Counted from the first letter of the stretch, positions 1 to 9,764 are shown. The stretch is 35,296 bases of DNA from Fibrobacteres bacterium CG2_30_45_31 (GCA_001873075.1 MNYL01000192.1:1-35296), one strand, 5' to 3'. Numbers and translations are program-made. The notes: generated from the sequence alone by a model not told the origin.

Positions 1-117
1 AAAACTCTATTAAAATAGTAGCGACCAAAAAAGAGGTTGGCTTGCTTGAAAAGAGAAGAACGATATATTTTAAACCCGTTGTCGAATGGGGTTGAGATTT
101 AAAGGAACTGTTGACAA

Positions 118-1179
118 ATGAATTTGCAAGATCTGGGATACAATGAGGCATGGGAAACATCCAGGCGGGAGATGGGGCTTGAACGCTTTGATGTAGGGCG
201 TGTCGTGGCGGAGCATAAGGAACGTTATCATGTGCTGACAGAGAAGGGGGGAATGGATGCGGAGGTTACGGGGAACCTGCGTTTTGTGGCGCGGGGCCGT
301 GAGGATTTCCCGGCGGTGGGTGATTGGGTGGCACTTACGATCCACGATACGGATTTTTCGCTCATTCAGGGGATCTTGCCGCGATTTTCTGTGATTTCGA
401 GAGAGGCGGTGGGGCAGTTTGGGGAGATTCAGATTATCGGAACGAATATTGATGATGCTTTTCTGATTCAGGCCGTGGACAGGGACTTTAATCTCAATCG
501 GCTGGAGCGTTATCTGACGCTATGTCATGCGTCTAGGGTGCGTCCGATGATTGTGCTGACGAAGACGGATCTGATTTCCGAAGAGGCGCTGAGTTCGATT
601 CTGGATCGGGTGCGGAAAGGTATGCCGGAGATCCCTGTGATGGCGATCAGCAATGAGACGGAGGCAGGTTACGAGACTTTGAAAAATTCTCTTGAGAAAG
701 GCAGAACCTATTGCATGCTGGGCTCTTCGGGCGTGGGGAAGTCAACGCTACTGAATCATCTTTCAGGAAATACCGTGATGAAAACCGATGCCATCAGCGC
801 GAGTACAAACAAAGGAAGGCACGTGACGAGTCACCGGGAGTTGATCGTGCTTGCGAACGGTAGCATTCTGATTGACAATCCGGGGATGCGCGAGGTGGGC
901 ATTGGCGAAGCGGGCGAGGGCCTGGAGACTACGTTTGATCCTGTTTTTACTTTGGCGAAAAAATGCCGATTCAGGGACTGTTCTCATACGCATGAAGCGG
1001 GTTGTGCCGTACTTGAGGCGATTGCCACCGGAGAGATGGATCGGCGTTCTTATGAAAGCTATTTGAAAATGGAAAAGGAAAAAAACTTTTTTGAATCATC
1101 GGCGAAAGAACGGCACAAGAAGGATAAGGACTTCGGGAGAATGATGAAAAATTACCATAAGGGAAGAGTTGGACGTTGA
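118..1179 (+). CDS. rsgA: Ribosome small subunit-dependent GTPase A (circularly permuted GTPase RsgA/YjeQ)
   Basis: GSSGVGKSTLLNHLSG P-loop, T-rich GRHVTSHRELI, LIDNPGMREVG (G3), and C-terminal Cys/His zinc motif CRFRDCSHTHEAGCAV. Confidence 0.96.
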   Translation: MNLQDLGYNEAWETSRREMGLERFDVGRVVAEHKERYHVLTEKGGMDAEVTGNLRFVARGREDFPAVGDWVALTIHDTDFSLIQGILPRFSVISREAVGQFGEIQIIGTNIDDAFLIQAVDRDFNLNRLERYLTLCHASRVRPMIVLTKTDLISEEALSSILDRVRKGMPEIPVMAISNETEAGYETLKNSLEKGRTYCMLGSSGVGKSTLLNHLSGNTVMKTDAISASTNKGRHVTSHRELIVLANGSILIDNPGMREVGIGEAGEGLETTFDPVFTLAKKCRFRDCSHTHEAGCAVLEAIATGEMDRRSYESYLKMEKEKNFFESSAKERHKKDKDFGRMMKNYHKGRVGR

Positions 1180-1230
1180 AATGGAGAGCTCCAAGGTATT
1201 CCTCTGGGTGCTCGGTGAGTCGTTTACAAT

Positions 1231-1287
1231 GTCAGTTTTTCTAGGGGCTCGCTTGTTTGTCAGAAATAAAATAGCCCCCCAAAAAAA
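1231..1287. terminator. Probable rsgA terminator hairpin (AGGGGCT...AGCCCCCC flanked by T- and A-runs)
   Basis: tttttctAGGGGCT(N~23)AGCCCCccaaaaaaa inverted repeat shortly downstream of the rsgA stop; long loop. Confidence 0.4.
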
Positions 1288-1515
1288 GACGCATTTTAAA
1301 ATCCGCGCCACCTATATTCTCAGAGAAATCATTGGCAATCGGCCCTATGGCTTTTGGTTCTTTTTTGCTCAGAATTGCCGAATATACGGATAGTGGCTTT
1401 TTTTAATGGACGTATTTAGTCATTGATTTAATGACATGGACCCCGGTTTAATAATTTGACAAACTAAAAAGGGAAATTGATAAAAACGATATTTTTATCT
1501 CTTTGTTGCTTTGTC

Positions 1516-1544
1516 TTGACTGTAGGCTTGTGTTAGGGTAGATT
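1516..1544 (+). promoter_or_regulatory. Candidate sigma70-type promoter for the stressosome operon
   Basis: TTGACT - 17 nt - TAGATT, about 70 nt upstream of the ATG at 1617. Confidence 0.4.
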
Positions 1545-1616
1545 ATTAATTAATTGGTTGCCTTTTGGAGTCCAGAGGCAGTTTTTGTTAATTTATTTAA
1601 TAAGGGAGAATATTTC

Positions 1617-2411
1617 ATGAAAACAAACGGGATAGAACTTGAGAAGGAAATTTTAGACCAGTTGCCAGCCATTGTGCTTGCGGTGGATAAAAATTTCAAC
1701 ACCCTGTATGCTAATAATGCGGCACTTACTTTTATGGGCTCGACGCCAGAGAACGTTATTGGAAAACACTGTTATAATATGGTGCGCAATCCGCAGTGCA
1801 AAACACCTGAATGCTGTATCGCCCAGGCTATGGCTGATGGGAAGGTTCATTCGATACGGAGTGAAGCCGATGGTGGCACCGGTAACCGATTCCTCGAAAG
1901 TACGGCGGTGCCCTTGAAGGACGAAAAGGGAGAGATTGTTGGGGGTCTGGAATTTGTTCTTGACATTACTCAGAAAGTGCTGGATGAGAAAAAACTGAAT
2001 GAACAGGGTCGTACCATTCGCGATATGTCAACGCCGACCATCAAGCTTTGGGACGGCATTCTGGTGCTTCCTGTTGTCGGAGTTATAGATACGAATCGCG
2101 CTCAGCACATGATGGACAGTATGCTCAATAAAATACTATCCTCTAATTCTCGGGCGATCATTATGGATATTCAGGGAGTGGCCGCTGTGGATACCGCTGT
2201 GGCAAACCATCTGATCAAGATTACCAAAGCGACCAAGCTCATGGGGTGCGAATGCCTTATTTCCGGGATCTCTCCTGGGGTCGCAAAAACGCTCACCCAG
2301 CTCGGCATCAATTTAGGTTCAATTAAAACAAAAGCGACGCTGAGTGATGCGCTTGAGGAAGCCTTTTCAATGATTAATCTGCGTGTCATTACAACGGAAG
2401 CAAAACAATAG
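1617..2411 (+). CDS. RsbR-like stressosome protein: N-terminal PAS domain plus C-terminal STAS domain
   Basis: PAS-like segment (LPAIVLAVDKNFNTLYANNAALTFMGSTPENVIGKHCYNMV) and STAS (AIIMDIQGVAAVDTAVANHLIKITKATKLMGCECLISGISPGVAKTLTQLGINLG) with the two Thr positions typical of RsbR; start moved from 1554 to ATG 1617 behind aagggaga RBS. Confidence 0.88.
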   Translation: MKTNGIELEKEILDQLPAIVLAVDKNFNTLYANNAALTFMGSTPENVIGKHCYNMVRNPQCKTPECCIAQAMADGKVHSIRSEADGGTGNRFLESTAVPLKDEKGEIVGGLEFVLDITQKVLDEKKLNEQGRTIRDMSTPTIKLWDGILVLPVVGVIDTNRAQHMMDSMLNKILSSNSRAIIMDIQGVAAVDTAVANHLIKITKATKLMGCECLISGISPGVAKTLTQLGINLGSIKTKATLSDALEEAFSMINLRVITTEAKQ

Positions 2412-2824
2412 TGGAAGCGGATTCGTTCCGGCTTCTTAATGGGGTGAAGGCAATGATGGATTCCGGTGATGAATATTCGGTATCAGGTAGCGTTACCAAC
2501 CGTTGTTATATTGCTTGTATTAACGGTGAGTTGAGTAGTGCTCAGATGGGGCAACTTTATGATGAAATTGTCCGTATGGCCGAAAAACGTGAACTCCGAG
2601 GGGTTATCATGGACTTAAATGGTTTGGCCGTCCTGGATAGCGCCGCTTTTTGTGTGCTTCGGAAAATTTCAGGGGCTCTCGCTTTGATGGGACTGAAATC
2701 AGCATGGATGGGTATTAAGCCTGCCATTGCCTCTTCTCTTGTGGATTTTGGTGCAGATGTGGATGATCTTTGCATTTGTCAGAATATTGAAGACGGCGTT
2801 CGGCTGATGAGTTTCCAGAAATGA
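2411..2824 (+). CDS. RsbS-like STAS-domain anti-sigma factor antagonist
   Basis: MDLNGLAVLDSAAFCVLRKISGALALMGLKSAWMGIKPAIASSLVDFGADV: conserved DS phosphosite; GTG start overlaps upstream TAG. Confidence 0.85.
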   Translation: MEADSFRLLNGVKAMMDSGDEYSVSGSVTNRCYIACINGELSSAQMGQLYDEIVRMAEKRELRGVIMDLNGLAVLDSAAFCVLRKISGALALMGLKSAWMGIKPAIASSLVDFGADVDDLCICQNIEDGVRLMSFQK

Positions 2825-2846
2825 TTGCGCTGGAGAATGGGTAACG

Positions 2847-3296
2847 GTGGCCAAGTATTGTAAGAATAATAGAGTATTGGAAGCTTCTGCCAAGCTTCTA
2901 GAATCCTCAACGTTTGAGTTGAATGAAGAAAATGATCAAGCCACAGCGGTCTTTATGACCCGTGAAATTGCAAAGAATGCCGGATTTAATCTTGCCGATG
3001 AGGTCATGGTGGCCACTGCGGTTTCCGAATTGGCTACGAATATACTGCGCTATGCTTCCTGTGGTCGCATTCGGGTAATTGTCATTCAGAACGGCGATGG
3101 GAGAACTGGTATTGAAATAGGGGCGGAGGACAAAGGAAAGGGCATTCGCGATCTAAAACTTGCCATGCAGGATAATTACAGTACGGCAGAAAGTCTGGGT
3201 TTGGGGCTCCCTTCGGTGGAGCGCATTATGGATGAATTTGAAATTGAATCAGAGATTGGGCAAGGGACCCGAATTCGCGCTCGCAGGTGGCTTTAG
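2847..3296 (+). CDS. RsbT-like serine/threonine kinase (HATPase, anti-sigma type)
   Basis: REIAKNAGFNLADEVMVATAVSELATNILRYA (N-box) and GAEDKGKGIRDLKLAMQDNYSTAESLGLGLPSVERIMDEFEIES. Confidence 0.9.
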   Translation: MAKYCKNNRVLEASAKLLESSTFELNEENDQATAVFMTREIAKNAGFNLADEVMVATAVSELATNILRYASCGRIRVIVIQNGDGRTGIEIGAEDKGKGIRDLKLAMQDNYSTAESLGLGLPSVERIMDEFEIESEIGQGTRIRARRWL

Positions 3297-3884
3297 ATGG
3301 ATAAAATCGATTATGGAATCGCTGTGAGAAGTCTACAGCTTGAATGTGGCGACATGCCTCTGGTTTTGAATGATGAGGACCAGTATCTTTTGGTTCTTTT
3401 GGATGTTCTTGGGCATGGCGAAGAGGCGGGTGAGCTTGCTCAGAGAACAAAAAAATATATTCAGGAGCACAAATCTCTTGAACTTGAAAAATTGATCTCT
3501 GGAGTGGATGGCGTTCTAAGGGATACGCGCGGCGCTGTAGGGGCCTTTATCCGTTTGGATGTGGCAACGGGAAATTTTAGGTACGAAAGTATTGGCAATG
3601 TGACGATGAGAATCATTGGTGCTGACTCCTCTGTTTTTGTCCCTTCGGGTGGTGTCATCGGCTATTCCATGCCAGTGCTCAAAGAAAAACGTTCCCGCCT
3701 CCAGAGCGGAGATATTCTTTTGATGTATTCGGATGGGATCAGGGCTGGTTTTTCTTCTTATGAGTGGGCCGATTTGTGGTTGCAATCGGCACAGGATATC
3801 GCACAAGGTTTGCTCGAAAGATTCTGTATTGGGGATGATGATGCCTCTGTCATTGTTTTAAAATACGGGACTTTTTTTCCTTAG
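3297..3884 (+). CDS. RsbX-like PP2C-type protein phosphatase
   Basis: [55 protein letters not shown]; position in an RsbR-S-T-X order. Confidence 0.85.
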   Translation: MDKIDYGIAVRSLQLECGDMPLVLNDEDQYLLVLLDVLGHGEEAGELAQRTKKYIQEHKSLELEKLISGVDGVLRDTRGAVGAFIRLDVATGNFRYESIGNVTMRIIGADSSVFVPSGGVIGYSMPVLKEKRSRLQSGDILLMYSDGIRAGFSSYEWADLWLQSAQDIAQGLLERFCIGDDDASVIVLKYGTFFP

Positions 3885-3888
3885 CGGG

Positions 3889-6582
3889 GTGTGTATGTTG
3901 AAGTTGGGCGAGTTGCAGATAGGTTCGAAGGCGATTATTGTAATTATTCGAAAAAAAATATGTCGGCTTGCTTCTGAATTGAATTTCAGTCCCTATGTTT
4001 CGGCAAGAATCGAGTCCGCCGTCTCTGAAATTTGTACCGTCTGTTTTCGCGAGGCGTCTCCGCTTCAGCTTTTCGTGGGGCTTGAAATAGGGAAAAACCG
4101 TTGCGGTTTGTTTTTGCGCTTTTCTGTCATTCCCGAAAATGTCGACCTGTCTTTTGGTAAACTTTTTTTCGATGCTTTTTCCGTTCATGGAGCTAAAGAA
4201 AATTGCTGTGCGGAGGCTCTTGTTATTTTACCTGTTCCAGAACTTGTGAACGATTCCCATTTTGTGGATTTATTGATATCGGGTCTGGCTTTGCCTTCGC
4301 GCACGGAACTTTTGTTGGATCTCCAGAAAAAGAATGAATTGATGGAAATGCAGTCTAGTGAATTGCGTGTGGCGAAGGAACATGCCGAGGCCGCCACCCG
4401 GGCGAAATCAGATTTTCTTGCCAACATAAGTCATGAAATACGGACCCCGATGAATGCCATTATGGGGCTCAATAGTCTTCTTGAAAAAACGAGCCTCAGT
4501 GCGAAACAGGCTGATTATGTGAAGAAGATTGGCAATTCGGCGCAGAATCTTCTGGGAATTATCAATGATATCTTGGACTTTTCCAAGATTGAAGCTGGCA
4601 AAATGAGCGTGGAATCCATTCCGTTTTCCATTGAGGAAGTGCTGGATAATGTGTCCAGTGCTATCGGGATAAAGGCGTTTGATAAGGATATTGAGTTTGT
4701 GATCAGCAAGGCTCCGAATGTCCCACACTGCATGAGGGGAGACCCGTTGCGTCTCGGGCAGGTTTTGATTAACCTTGCGAATAATGCTGTGAAATTCACC
4801 GAAGCGGGTGAGGTGACTCTTAGGGTGGATCTGAACAGTATCCAAGGAAATAGAGCTGACGTTGTCTTTTCTGTCGAAGATACGGGTATCGGCATGACGG
4901 ATGAGCAGGTTCAAAAACTGTTTCATCCTTTTTCCCAAGCCGATGAGTCCACGACGCGCAAGTATGGAGGCACGGGCCTCGGACTCACGATATCGAAAAA
5001 TCTGATCACTATGATGGGGGGGGAGATTGGCGTTTCCAGCACGTTTGGCAAAGGGAGCCGTTTTTTCTTCAATGCCATTTTTGAGGTCTGTGATTCGCCT
5101 TTGAACCAACCGCAGATTGTTCCCGAGGTTCTTAGATATCTGAAGATCATGGTCGTGGATGACAACAGTACGGCAAGAGAAGTTATTGCTGAATATTTGA
5201 AGGCTTTTAATTTTCAGGTAACGCAGGCCGCTTCGGGTTTTGAGGCTATGAAGCTTGCGGATGGAAGTCATGATCTGTTTATCTTGGACTGGAAAATGCC
5301 TGGTATCAATGGAATCGAGACATGGCGCCGGATACGGGCAAAGCTGGGTGCTAAAAAGGCGCATGTGATTATGGCGACTGCTTACGGAAAGGATGAGGTG
5401 ATTGCAGAAGCAGAAAGCGAAGGCATAGAAAAAATTCTCACAAAACCCATTGGGCCGTCGATTCTTTTGAACACCATTATGGAAATGCATGGTACAAAGG
5501 CCGTTACTATAAAGCTTAATAAGAAAAAGGTGCTTCCTGGCTTTGATGAGATCAGGGGAGCCTCCATACTTCTTGTGGAGGATAACCAGATTAATCAGCT
5601 TGTGTGCCGTGAGTTGCTCGAAGGGGAAGGTTTTTGGGTGGATATTGCGGACAATGGTCGGATTGCTGTGGATATGGTATTTAAGGGGGCCTATGACGCC
5701 GTGCTTATGGATCTTCAGATGCCGGAGTTGGACGGTTACACCGCGGCAGAAGAAATTCGCGCAGGGGGGAATGGCAAGTCGGTTCCCATTATTGCACTGA
5801 GTGCCGATGTTATGGAAGGAACGCGGGAGCAGGTGCTTGCCGCAGGAATGAACGATTATATCACGAAACCCATTTATCCAGGAGAACTGTATGAAATTCT
5901 CGTCAAATGGATCGCTCCAGGTGAGCGACCGCGTTTCGTTTCCACGAGCATCGGGGCTGAAGCCTTTGATGATGAGTTCTCGACAAATTTAAAATCCTTT
6001 GATGTGCGTTCTGCCTTGCTTCGCATTGGTGGAAAACGGGAACTGTATCAGGAAATACTTGCAAAATTCAGGGACAGTTACAGCGATTTTATGAAAAAAA
6101 TTCGTCCCTTGATAAAAGAGGGAGATCGCCGAACCCTCATGCGGCATTTTCATACTCTTAAAGGTGTTGCTGGGAATATTGGAGCGAATGATATTCATTT
6201 TATTGCCAAAACTTTGGAAGCCAAGTTGAAAACGGCGGAAAATCTTCAGGATGTAGGGGCGTTTGAGGAACTCCATACGCTCCAGGAAAAATTGGCTATT
6301 GCCATGAAGGAGATTGCATCTGTCCATGTTTGTAGTGATATGTTCGATGTTGTTATTCTGGAAAAAAAGGATCTTATTGAAAAAATAAACGATTTGGCTA
6401 CGCTTCTAGACGGCTATGATTCGGAAGCGGAAACCGTAGCGAGGGGACTTCTCGCGACCTTGAATAATAGGGGATACGCTCCTCAGGCAAAAGATTTATT
6501 TTTAAAAATCAAACAATATGAATTTGAGGCGGCTTTGAATGTCTGTCGGTTACTATTGAATGATATAGATGGAGGGGAATAA
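3889..6582 (+). CDS. Hybrid sensor histidine kinase: RsbT/RsbW-like N-terminal region, HisKA, HATPase_c, two receiver domains, Hpt
   Basis: H-box [39 protein letters not shown]; receivers [14 protein letters not shown] and [13 protein letters not shown]; Hpt [16 protein letters not shown]. Confidence 0.93.
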   Translation: MCMLKLGELQIGSKAIIVIIRKKICRLASELNFSPYVSARIESAVSEICTVCFREASPLQLFVGLEIGKNRCGLFLRFSVIPENVDLSFGKLFFDAFSVHGAKENCCAEALVILPVPELVNDSHFVDLLISGLALPSRTELLLDLQKKNELMEMQSSELRVAKEHAEAATRAKSDFLANISHEIRTPMNAIMGLNSLLEKTSLSAKQADYVKKIGNSAQNLLGIINDILDFSKIEAGKMSVESIPFSIEEVLDNVSSAIGIKAFDKDIEFVISKAPNVPHCMRGDPLRLGQVLINLANNAVKFTEAGEVTLRVDLNSIQGNRADVVFSVEDTGIGMTDEQVQKLFHPFSQADESTTRKYGGTGLGLTISKNLITMMGGEIGVSSTFGKGSRFFFNAIFEVCDSPLNQPQIVPEVLRYLKIMVVDDNSTAREVIAEYLKAFNFQVTQAASGFEAMKLADGSHDLFILDWKMPGINGIETWRRIRAKLGAKKAHVIMATAYGKDEVIAEAESEGIEKILTKPIGPSILLNTIMEMHGTKAVTIKLNKKKVLPGFDEIRGASILLVEDNQINQLVCRELLEGEGFWVDIADNGRIAVDMVFKGAYDAVLMDLQMPELDGYTAAEEIRAGGNGKSVPIIALSADVMEGTREQVLAAGMNDYITKPIYPGELYEILVKWIAPGERPRFVSTSIGAEAFDDEFSTNLKSFDVRSALLRIGGKRELYQEILAKFRDSYSDFMKKIRPLIKEGDRRTLMRHFHTLKGVAGNIGANDIHFIAKTLEAKLKTAENLQDVGAFEELHTLQEKLAIAMKEIASVHVCSDMFDVVILEKKDLIEKINDLATLLDGYDSEAETVARGLLATLNNRGYAPQAKDLFLKIKQYEFEAALNVCRLLLNDIDGGE

Positions 6583-6584
6583 CG

Positions 6585-7598
6585 ATGATATATTCTGTCC
6601 TAGTTGTGGATGATGTCCCTGAAAACATTGATGTTCTTAAGGGCATGCTAACAAACGAATACTATGTTAAGGTCGCTGTCAGCGGCTTTATGGCTTTGAA
6701 AGTCGCCGAAAAAACTGTACCGGATATCATTCTTTTGGATATCATGATGCCGGATATGGATGGCTACGAGGTTTGTGAGAAGTTAAAAGCCAATCCCATC
6801 ACTCAGAATATCCCCGTGATTTTTGTCACTGCCAAGGATCAGACTGTAGATGAAATAAAGGGATTTGAGGTCGGTGCTGTTGATTATGTCACGAAGCCTA
6901 TCAGTCCGTCCATTGTCAAGGCAAGGCTCAGTACACACCTTGCGCTGAGCAATCAGAACCGAGAACTGGAGCGATTGGTGACTCAAAAGACCAGTGAAAT
7001 TAACCAGACCCGACTGGAGATCATCAAGAGGCTGAGTCTCGCTTCAGAGTATAAGGACAGTGAAACAGGACATCATATTGAACGTATGAGCCAGTATGCC
7101 TATCAGATCGCCGTCGCTTGTGGAATGGATATTGTTAATGCTAATCTTCTTTACAATGCGGCTCCCATGCATGATATCGGTAAAATTGGCATCCCGGAAG
7201 CCATCATTCTAAAACCGGGCCGACTTACGAAGGAAGAGTTTGATGTTGTCAAGACCCACTGTGAAATAGGGAGTCGGATTATTGGGGATCATACGTCCGA
7301 ATTGTTGAAAGCGGCGAAAATCGTTGCGTTGCAGCACCACGAAAAATGGGACGGATCCGGTTACCCAGAGGGGTTGATCGGAGATTCCATTCACGTTTAT
7401 GCGCAGATTATTGCGGTTGCTGATGTTTTTGATGCATTGACCAGTAAAAGGCCTTACAAGGAAGCGTGGGACTTTGATCGGGCGGTGGCGCTAATTAAAG
7501 AGGAGAATGGTCGGCATTTTTCTCCGGGAATCGTGGTGGCTTTTTTGAAAATTTTGGATGAAATTAAGGCAACAATGCTGAAATATTATGACCATTAA
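6585..7598 (+). CDS. Response regulator with receiver and HD-GYP domain (putative cyclic-di-GMP phosphodiesterase)
   Basis: VLVVDDVPENIDVLKGML receiver with DIMMPDMDG; HDIGKIGIPEAIILKPGRL, HHEKWDGSGYPEGL, ADVFDALTSKRPYKEAW. Confidence 0.94.
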   Translation: MIYSVLVVDDVPENIDVLKGMLTNEYYVKVAVSGFMALKVAEKTVPDIILLDIMMPDMDGYEVCEKLKANPITQNIPVIFVTAKDQTVDEIKGFEVGAVDYVTKPISPSIVKARLSTHLALSNQNRELERLVTQKTSEINQTRLEIIKRLSLASEYKDSETGHHIERMSQYAYQIAVACGMDIVNANLLYNAAPMHDIGKIGIPEAIILKPGRLTKEEFDVVKTHCEIGSRIIGDHTSELLKAAKIVALQHHEKWDGSGYPEGLIGDSIHVYAQIIAVADVFDALTSKRPYKEAWDFDRAVALIKEENGRHFSPGIVVAFLKILDEIKATMLKYYDH

Positions 7599-7630
7599 AT
7601 TTTAGCGCTTATTGAGGTTTGATGTTCTTT

Positions 7631-7674
7631 GCTCGGCCAATTTCATTCCCGCAAACCAATTTTTAGGGGCTCCC
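7631..7674 (+). repeat. Divergent copy of dispersed repeat (GCTCGGCC...CGCAAACCAATTTTTAGGGGCTCCC)
   Basis: Matches the conserved end of the repeats at 14169-14201 and 33364-33396 with a few mismatches. Confidence 0.55.
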
Positions 7675-7695
7675 TTATATAAGGGACTCTTTTTT
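7671..7695. terminator. Rho-independent terminator between HD-GYP and GH12 genes
   Basis: TCCCTTATATAAGGGA palindrome followed by ctcTTTTTT. Confidence 0.5.
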
Positions 7696-7728
7696 GGGAT
7701 CAAACAAGATATGAATTTTCCATCAATT

Positions 7729-8556
7729 TCAACGTCGCACCAGGTGGATGCGGTAGTTGTTCAATGCCGTGATTCCTTTGCCATCGCGGATTTCGTTGCC
7801 GAAATTGATGACAGCGAGGTACGCGTTCGGGTCAATTAATTTATCCTCAATGAGCATTTTGAAAAATGCCAGCAGATCTATTTTTCCTTTCCAATCGAGG
7901 CGTGGATTGACAAACGCGTAGTATGTCCAGTGGACGGGTGGGACAAGGTTCGGGTCGCCGTGATTTTTGAGGATGGTGATGTTGAATGGCTGTCCGTCGA
8001 TGGTGTCACTTTTGAGGAAGGGTGCTGGCGGGAGGTTGTCGTTGCGAATCCAGATCATGATTTCATTGAGGAGGTGTTTGTCATCGGCGACATCTGTGGT
8101 GAGCCATATCTGAAAAGAGGAATTGCGGTGTCCGTAACCGTAGTGGGTGAACTCGAATTCCGCGGTGAGAGTATCGATGTCTTTGAGCGCGACGGGCATT
8201 TGGGGAGTGGAACTTTGGGGAGCCCAGGGGTTTTTGCCGTAAAGAATATCGGGGAAGGCGACAATTTCAGAACCCGCGGGCCATTCCCAGGCCCAGGCTA
8301 CCGAGACAGATCCGTCTTTATTCGCCTGGATGCCGATTTCCTGACGATAGTCTTTGGTATTTCCCTTGTTCCAGACGTTGTTTTCCACATAGTATTCGCC
8401 CGTATGCTGTTGCTCCCAGTCGGTGGTGGCTGGGGTCTGATAATAGCGGTGCAGTTGCTGGAAATAGTTCTCGTTTTCGGTAAAGTGCGGACCCGCCTGG
8501 GTTTGGCTCCACAGTAGAAAGAAGGCGGTTCCAAACATTATAGATAAAGGCTGCAT
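7729..8556 (-). CDS. Secreted glycoside hydrolase family 12 endoglucanase/xyloglucanase-like
   Basis: Signal peptide; EIVAFPDILYGKNPW, AEFEFTHYGYGHRNSSFQIWLTTD and catalytic-region motif NEIMIWI, typical of GH12. Confidence 0.75.
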   Translation of the reverse strand: MQPLSIMFGTAFFLLWSQTQAGPHFTENENYFQQLHRYYQTPATTDWEQQHTGEYYVENNVWNKGNTKDYRQEIGIQANKDGSVSVAWAWEWPAGSEIVAFPDILYGKNPWAPQSSTPQMPVALKDIDTLTAEFEFTHYGYGHRNSSFQIWLTTDVADDKHLLNEIMIWIRNDNLPPAPFLKSDTIDGQPFNITILKNHGDPNLVPPVHWTYYAFVNPRLDWKGKIDLLAFFKMLIEDKLIDPNAYLAVINFGNEIRDGKGITALNNYRIHLVRR

Positions 8557-8744
8557 AGAAAAACTTCCTTCAGGGAATCCCCTCTAAAATTTTTTTTTCA
8601 GGGACCCATTGAGACAAGGGTTTCTTTCAACTGTTAATATACATTCTCAGATAATTTTAGGTAAGCAGAATGTGGATACAACTGAAAACAGGGCCTTCTC
8701 TCCTCAGTGTGTGTGATGACTAAACAAATTTTTATAAAATTCTA

Positions 8745-8767
8745 TATTAACTAACCGTATGGTTAAT
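8745..8767. promoter_or_regulatory. Candidate TetR-family operator overlapping the tetR start codon
   Basis: TATTAACTAACCGTATGGTTAAT: inverted arms TTAAC/GTTAA and TAACC/GGTTA around the ATG at 8759. Confidence 0.5.
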
Positions 8768-9742
8768 AAAGCGAATTCTACCTCTTCGACATTGAATGAA
8801 GCCCGGCAGCGGATTTTGGATGCCGCTCTCGCTGAATTTTCCGAAAAAGGTTATGACGGTGCCCGCGTGGGTTCCATTGCCCAAAGGGCCGAGGTCAACA
8901 AGGCACTCATCTATTATTACTTCAGATCCAAGAATGAGTTGCTCCTGGAACTTCTGGAACGGTTTAGAAAGGATCGGCTTCAGGTGCGCGAAACGCTGAT
9001 GCAGGAATCGGATGAGCGGGATTTTCCGGATCGGGTGGCGCGCGCGGATGTGGATTACTTGTTTTCCAGGCGCGATGTCTTGCGCGTTGCACTTATGGAG
9101 GATTTGAAAAGTCCTGCACAGGGTGGCGCTTTTTTAGAGCATTGGGTGTCGGGACTGGAAGAGGGCCGCAAGGTTTATGAGAAGCAGGGTTATTCTTTCC
9201 GCTATACTCCGAGAGTGCTCACCGCTCTGTTTTTTTATCAGCTTCTGCCAACGGTCGCTTTTGCAACCTTGGGAGAGGCCTTTGCGAAAAAAACGGGAAT
9301 CGGGTTGGAACAGATTCGTCTGGAATTTCTGCAACTCGTGCGGGAAACGACGCAGCGGCATTATGATACGGTCTTTGCGAGTTCTCTTAAGGATGCTGCT
9401 CCCGAAGCGACATTTTTTGGTTCCAGAAAAAACAAGTCTGAACGCGATTTAAAAGCGGCTCCACTGCATTTGCAGACCAGCGCAGAAGAAAAAGCCGCTC
9501 TTATCGCAAAATATGTGGTCCATGGACGAGTCATTAAATTTCCTTTGAAAGAAAAAGCGAAAGTGGTCCTGCTGGAATATTTTTCAGAATTGTTTGATGT
9601 GCGCAAAATATATACGGAAAAGCAGGTGAACGAAATGCTTCGCGCCGTGGTTGATGATTATGCCAAAGTGCGTCGCTATCTGGTGGATTATGGTTATTTG
9701 GGGCGTCGTCCCGATGGAAGCGCTTACTGGTCGAGAGTTTAG
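8759..9742 (+). CDS. TetR family transcriptional regulator with C-terminal DUF2087-like domain
   Basis: N-term ARQRILDAALAEFSEKGYDGARVGSIAQRAEVNKALIYYYFRSKNELL; C-term IKFPLKEKAKVVLLEYFSELFDVRKIYTEKQVNEMLRAVVDDYAKVRRYLVDYGYLGRRPDGSAYWSRV. Confidence 0.88.
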   Translation: MVNKANSTSSTLNEARQRILDAALAEFSEKGYDGARVGSIAQRAEVNKALIYYYFRSKNELLLELLERFRKDRLQVRETLMQESDERDFPDRVARADVDYLFSRRDVLRVALMEDLKSPAQGGAFLEHWVSGLEEGRKVYEKQGYSFRYTPRVLTALFFYQLLPTVAFATLGEAFAKKTGIGLEQIRLEFLQLVRETTQRHYDTVFASSLKDAAPEATFFGSRKNKSERDLKAAPLHLQTSAEEKAALIAKYVVHGRVIKFPLKEKAKVVLLEYFSELFDVRKIYTEKQVNEMLRAVVDDYAKVRRYLVDYGYLGRRPDGSAYWSRV

Positions 9743-9764
9743 GGCCCCTCTAAGGAGAAAAAAT

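Noticed and set aside
1231-1255. TTTTTCTAGGGGCTCGC resembling the 7.6-kb repeat end
   Set aside because: Better explained as one arm of the rsgA terminator hairpin; match is short
4408-5490. 360-aa ORF antisense to the hybrid histidine kinase
   Set aside because: Fully overlaps well-supported kinase domains; composition is that of a shadow ORF with no recognisable domain
7930-8517. 195-aa ORF opposite GH12
   Set aside because: GH12 motifs on the minus strand are convincing; the plus-strand ORF is a codon-bias artefact
8570-8600. Possible further repeat copy (minus strand AATTTTAGAGGGGATTCCC) before the GH12 start
   Set aside because: Similarity is short and dominated by an A/T run; not strong enough to call a family member
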